Assembly: GCF_013155385.1 (NCBI RefSeq)
Contig: NZ_JABJUQ010000007.1
Location: 3,132,501 to 3,196,500, forward strand
Source of the DNA: Bacillus sp. WMMC1349
GTDB lineage: Bacteria; Bacillota; Bacilli; Bacillales; Bacillaceae
Reading direction: 5' to 3'
DNA: 64,000 nucleotides
The position numbers and the translations under genes were made by a program. Shown piece after piece: positions 62,038-64,000 of the stretch (position 1 is the first letter of the stretch; every line of letters starts with the position of its first letter). The notes under the pieces are model-generated. The model saw only the letters and a list, made by a program, of their open reading frames with translations. It was not told where the DNA came from and did not search any database.

Positions 62038-62356
62038 CTTTAGAACAGAAGTTCACGATAAAAGAAGATCGATTTCATCTCATACTAGATTCAAATCTAA
62101 GTGATCTAAAGCATTGAAGGTGACAGAAATCTCAACTAGAAGAACGCGGGTTATTTTTTGAGAAGTCATGGGCGTGCAACGGTTATAACTTATGCTGAAT
62201 GAATAGTAAAATCAATATTAGTTCAGGTACAACGAATGACTTTATGTTGGAATATGATTAGTACATTCAGTTTTCCAACTTTGACATTGGATTAGCGGTT
62301 ATATTGCTAATCCATGATTAAAGAAATCAAAGTGCCGAAATTTGTTGGAACAAAAA

Positions 62357-62470
62357 CGGTGTCCGGAAAGTAGTGTACATGAATGAAGATTGGGGTATTT
62401 TCACCTGGCTCGCCTGGCTCACTGTTCTCCCTGCTCCACGTTTGTTTGTAAAGGACTTTTTAACTGCAAA
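62357..62470. repeat. Dispersed repeat, copy 2 (diverged)
   Basis: Starts GGTGTCCGGAAAGTAGTGTA followed by CATGAATGAA as in copies 1 and 3, and ends with AAAGGACTTTTTAA like copy 1. The inner palindrome has decayed. The 62038-62645 interval has no supported gene. Confidence 0.55.
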
Positions 62471-62657
62471 CGAAGAAGGAAATGGATTACGAGTGATTAG
62501 ATCATGCACATGAACGCTATGCTTTCGCTAATATCTAGGATTGCTGATATATCAGCGTTTGTTAAACGTGAAAAGGGCGTCCAATTGTCAAAAATCGACT
62601 GACTGGACAGCCCCCTATTAGCGCTTTTGACTCATATATGAAGGATTGGAGGTTTCC

Positions 62658-63506
62658 ATGAAATTAATCGCAATTGATATGGATGGAACATTATTGTCTG
62701 AAGATGGAACGATTAGTGATACTAACATCGAATCGTTGTTAGCAGCCGAGAAAAAAGGGCACCGAATTGCGATCTGTTCTGGAAGATCCCATCATGATAT
62801 TTTACAAATTCTCGAACATTATCGGCTGAAGGCTTCGATTATTAGTGGGAATGGCGCAGTAATTTATCATAATAGATTATTAAAACAATTGCTTCTGCCT
62901 CATGAGACAGTTGAAGAATTAATTGAAATCATTCAGAATGAGTGCTTGCTTTGTGAATTATATACTGACAAAGGCATCCTCATCAAAAAAAATGATCGGC
63001 AGATTCTTGAAGATGACTTAGCTGAGCAAGAACGATTAAATCCCGTCACAGCTTCTATTTATAAACGGGAGATGAAGAATTTGTTTGCTCAAAAACAAAT
63101 TCACTTTGTGAACCACTTTCACGAGGCGGATCTATTCACATTACCCATTTATAAAATAAACGCCATTTCTTATCGAAAAGAGAAACGAGACACCTTACTT
63201 ACCAAACTTAACAAACGTCATGATATATCGATGACATCAGGAAGCCTAGGAGCGATAGAAATCGGTCATGCACAAACAAATAAAGGATTTGGCTTAACCT
63301 TTTTGGCAAACTTTTTCACTATACCACTTAAACATACGGTTGCAATTGGCGACAATTTCAATGATATCCCAATGTTCGAAGCAGCAGGGATCAGTATTGC
63401 AATGGGTAATGCTCATGAAAGTGTTAAAGCATGTGCGACATATGTAACGGATGGTCACCATCATAACGGTGTGGCAAAAGCTTTAAAAGATTACGTGTTA
63501 TTTTAA
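62658..63506 (+). CDS. Cof-type HAD phosphatase
   Basis: A 282-residue haloacid dehalogenase phosphatase of the Cof/YwpJ group. Motif I DMDGTLLSEDG (nucleophile Asp8), motif II ICSGRSHHD, motif III Lys in QTNKGFGLTF, motif IV GDNFNDIPMFEAAG. Acts on sugar phosphates or flavin-type substrates; not specified. ATG 62658 is 6 nt after GGAGG (TTG 62646 overlaps that site). Confidence 0.9.
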   Translation: MKLIAIDMDGTLLSEDGTISDTNIESLLAAEKKGHRIAICSGRSHHDILQILEHYRLKASIISGNGAVIYHNRLLKQLLLPHETVEELIEIIQNECLLCELYTDKGILIKKNDRQILEDDLAEQERLNPVTASIYKREMKNLFAQKQIHFVNHFHEADLFTLPIYKINAISYRKEKRDTLLTKLNKRHDISMTSGSLGAIEIGHAQTNKGFGLTFLANFFTIPLKHTVAIGDNFNDIPMFEAAGISIAMGNAHESVKACATYVTDGHHHNGVAKALKDYVLF

Positions 63507-63575
63507 TTTTTTATTGATTCTTGTCCTACCTTGATTTACAGTAGAAACAGCATGTACAGCTGAGGTGATCTATAA

Positions 63576-63782
63576 ATGAAATCTACTAATCAGATTCCTG
63601 CCGCCCTTTTCATTATTATTGCTTTATTTGCATCCATTTTCCTTAGTTTCCGACCGGAGTTATTATTGCCTTCCGGTTATTCACTGACAGGTGATGGAAT
63701 ATTAATTGCCCGAACATTGCTGGTCGTTTCTACATTGTTTTTCATCACTAAATTAGGATACTTCCTTTTAAGAAGCAAATAA
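63576..63782 (+). CDS. Small two-TM membrane protein
   Basis: A 68-residue protein with two hydrophobic segments (IPAALFIIIALFASIFLSF and IARTLLVVSTLFFITKLGYF) and a basic end LLRSK. TGAGGTGATC precedes the ATG. Possibly co-transcribed with the HAD gene 70 bp upstream. Family not recognised. Confidence 0.65.
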   Translation: MKSTNQIPAALFIIIALFASIFLSFRPELLLPSGYSLTGDGILIARTLLVVSTLFFITKLGYFLLRSK

Positions 63783-63785
63783 AAA

Positions 63786-63831
63786 AGATCGACCATGGTT
63801 CATTCAACAACTTAGAAGCCATGGTTTTTTC
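63786..63831 (+). terminator. Terminator after the small membrane protein
   Basis: ACCATGG (63792-63798) pairs with CCATGGT (63819-63825), followed by TTTTTC. Loop about 20 nt. Confidence 0.7.
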
Positions 63832-63874
63832 TATTATGTTGACTGCATACAATCAATACAGTAAATGGTTGAGA

Positions 63875-64000
63875 GGGTGTCCTGAAATTAGTGTGCATGA
63901 ATGAAAATCAGGGAATTTGCTCGCTTTCTGCGGGCGATCCGCGAGCTCGTACTCTGCTCCTGCGGGGTCTCGCAATTTCCTCTGATTCATGTTGTATAGG
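63875..64000. repeat. Dispersed palindromic repeat, copy 3, cut by window end
   Basis: Starts GGGTGTCCTGAAATTAGTGT and holds GGGAATTTGCTCGCTTTCTG paired with CGGGGTCTCGCAATTTCC, closely like copy 1 at 176-315. Confidence 0.7.

Overview
The window is chromosomal DNA of a low-GC, spore-forming Bacillus of the B. subtilis/licheniformis/pumilus group. Evidence: the cggR-gapA-pgk-tpiA-gpmI-eno operon, secG-yvaK-rnr-smpB-ssrA in Bacillus order, the pulcherriminic acid genes yvmC-cypX, the kanosamine operon ntdABC-glcP, and sporulation coat-protein remnants. The species cannot be fixed by eye; the tmRNA tag reads (A)GKSNNQNLALAA and differs from the B. subtilis tag I remember. No rRNA, tRNA, CRISPR array, prophage or intact insertion sequence was seen.

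Layout: (1) 1-7.5 kb: 5' end of csoR, a DJ-1/PfpI protein, a secreted crystallin-like protein with a decayed paralog beside it, the pulcherriminic acid locus (yvmA, yvmC-cypX, yvmB) with four matching palindromic operators, and iolW. (2) 7.6-13.6 kb: kanosamine operon ntdA-ntdB-ntdC-glcP with divergent ntdR, followed by a transposase relic. (3) 13.9-20.9 kb: a type VII secretion LXG polymorphic-toxin locus: two small helical partner proteins, one full LXG toxin with a nuclease tip, its immunity gene, then displaced toxin-tip/immunity cassettes joined at a shared sequence. (4) 21-28.6 kb: accessory DNA with an orphan SOS promoter, a manganese catalase, coat-protein and oxalate-decarboxylase pseudogenes, a divergent HemB-like protein paired with an EamA transporter, azoR, and a membrane-anchored PAF-acetylhydrolase-like enzyme. 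(5) 29-33.5 kb: trans-translation and RNA-decay block ssrA, smpB, rnr, yvaK, secG. (6) 33.6-38.9 kb: AbrB-like and three XRE regulators, a YtrA-type GntR/ABC operon, and a zinc-ribbon membrane protein with tandem repeats. (7) 38.9-44.7 kb: an operon with a cysteine-synthase-fold PLP enzyme, three ATP-grasp ligases and an MFS exporter, which looks like an undescribed small-peptide pathway. (8) 44.9-50.5 kb: a chemoreceptor, then a 2.5-kb insert (MFS plus acyltransferase) bounded by a 310-bp direct repeat of the 3' end of eno. (9) 50.5-57.6 kb: glycolytic operon with CggR operator repeats. (10) 57.9-61.8 kb: tagatose-6-phosphate operon lacABCD with a DeoR regulator, and an abandoned divergent promoter. 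(11) 62-64 kb: HAD phosphatase, small membrane protein, dispersed repeats.

The conserved blocks are the backbone. Relative to remembered B. subtilis order, the accessory loci lie between backbone genes (iolW/azoR, azoR/ssrA, secG/chemoreceptor, chemoreceptor/eno) and are rich in gene relics. The best candidates for something undescribed are the ATP-grasp/PLP operon at 38.9-44.7 kb and the HemB-like/EamA pair at 23.86-25.94 kb; the toxin-cassette array and the eno repeat-bounded insert are the clearest records of recent rearrangement.
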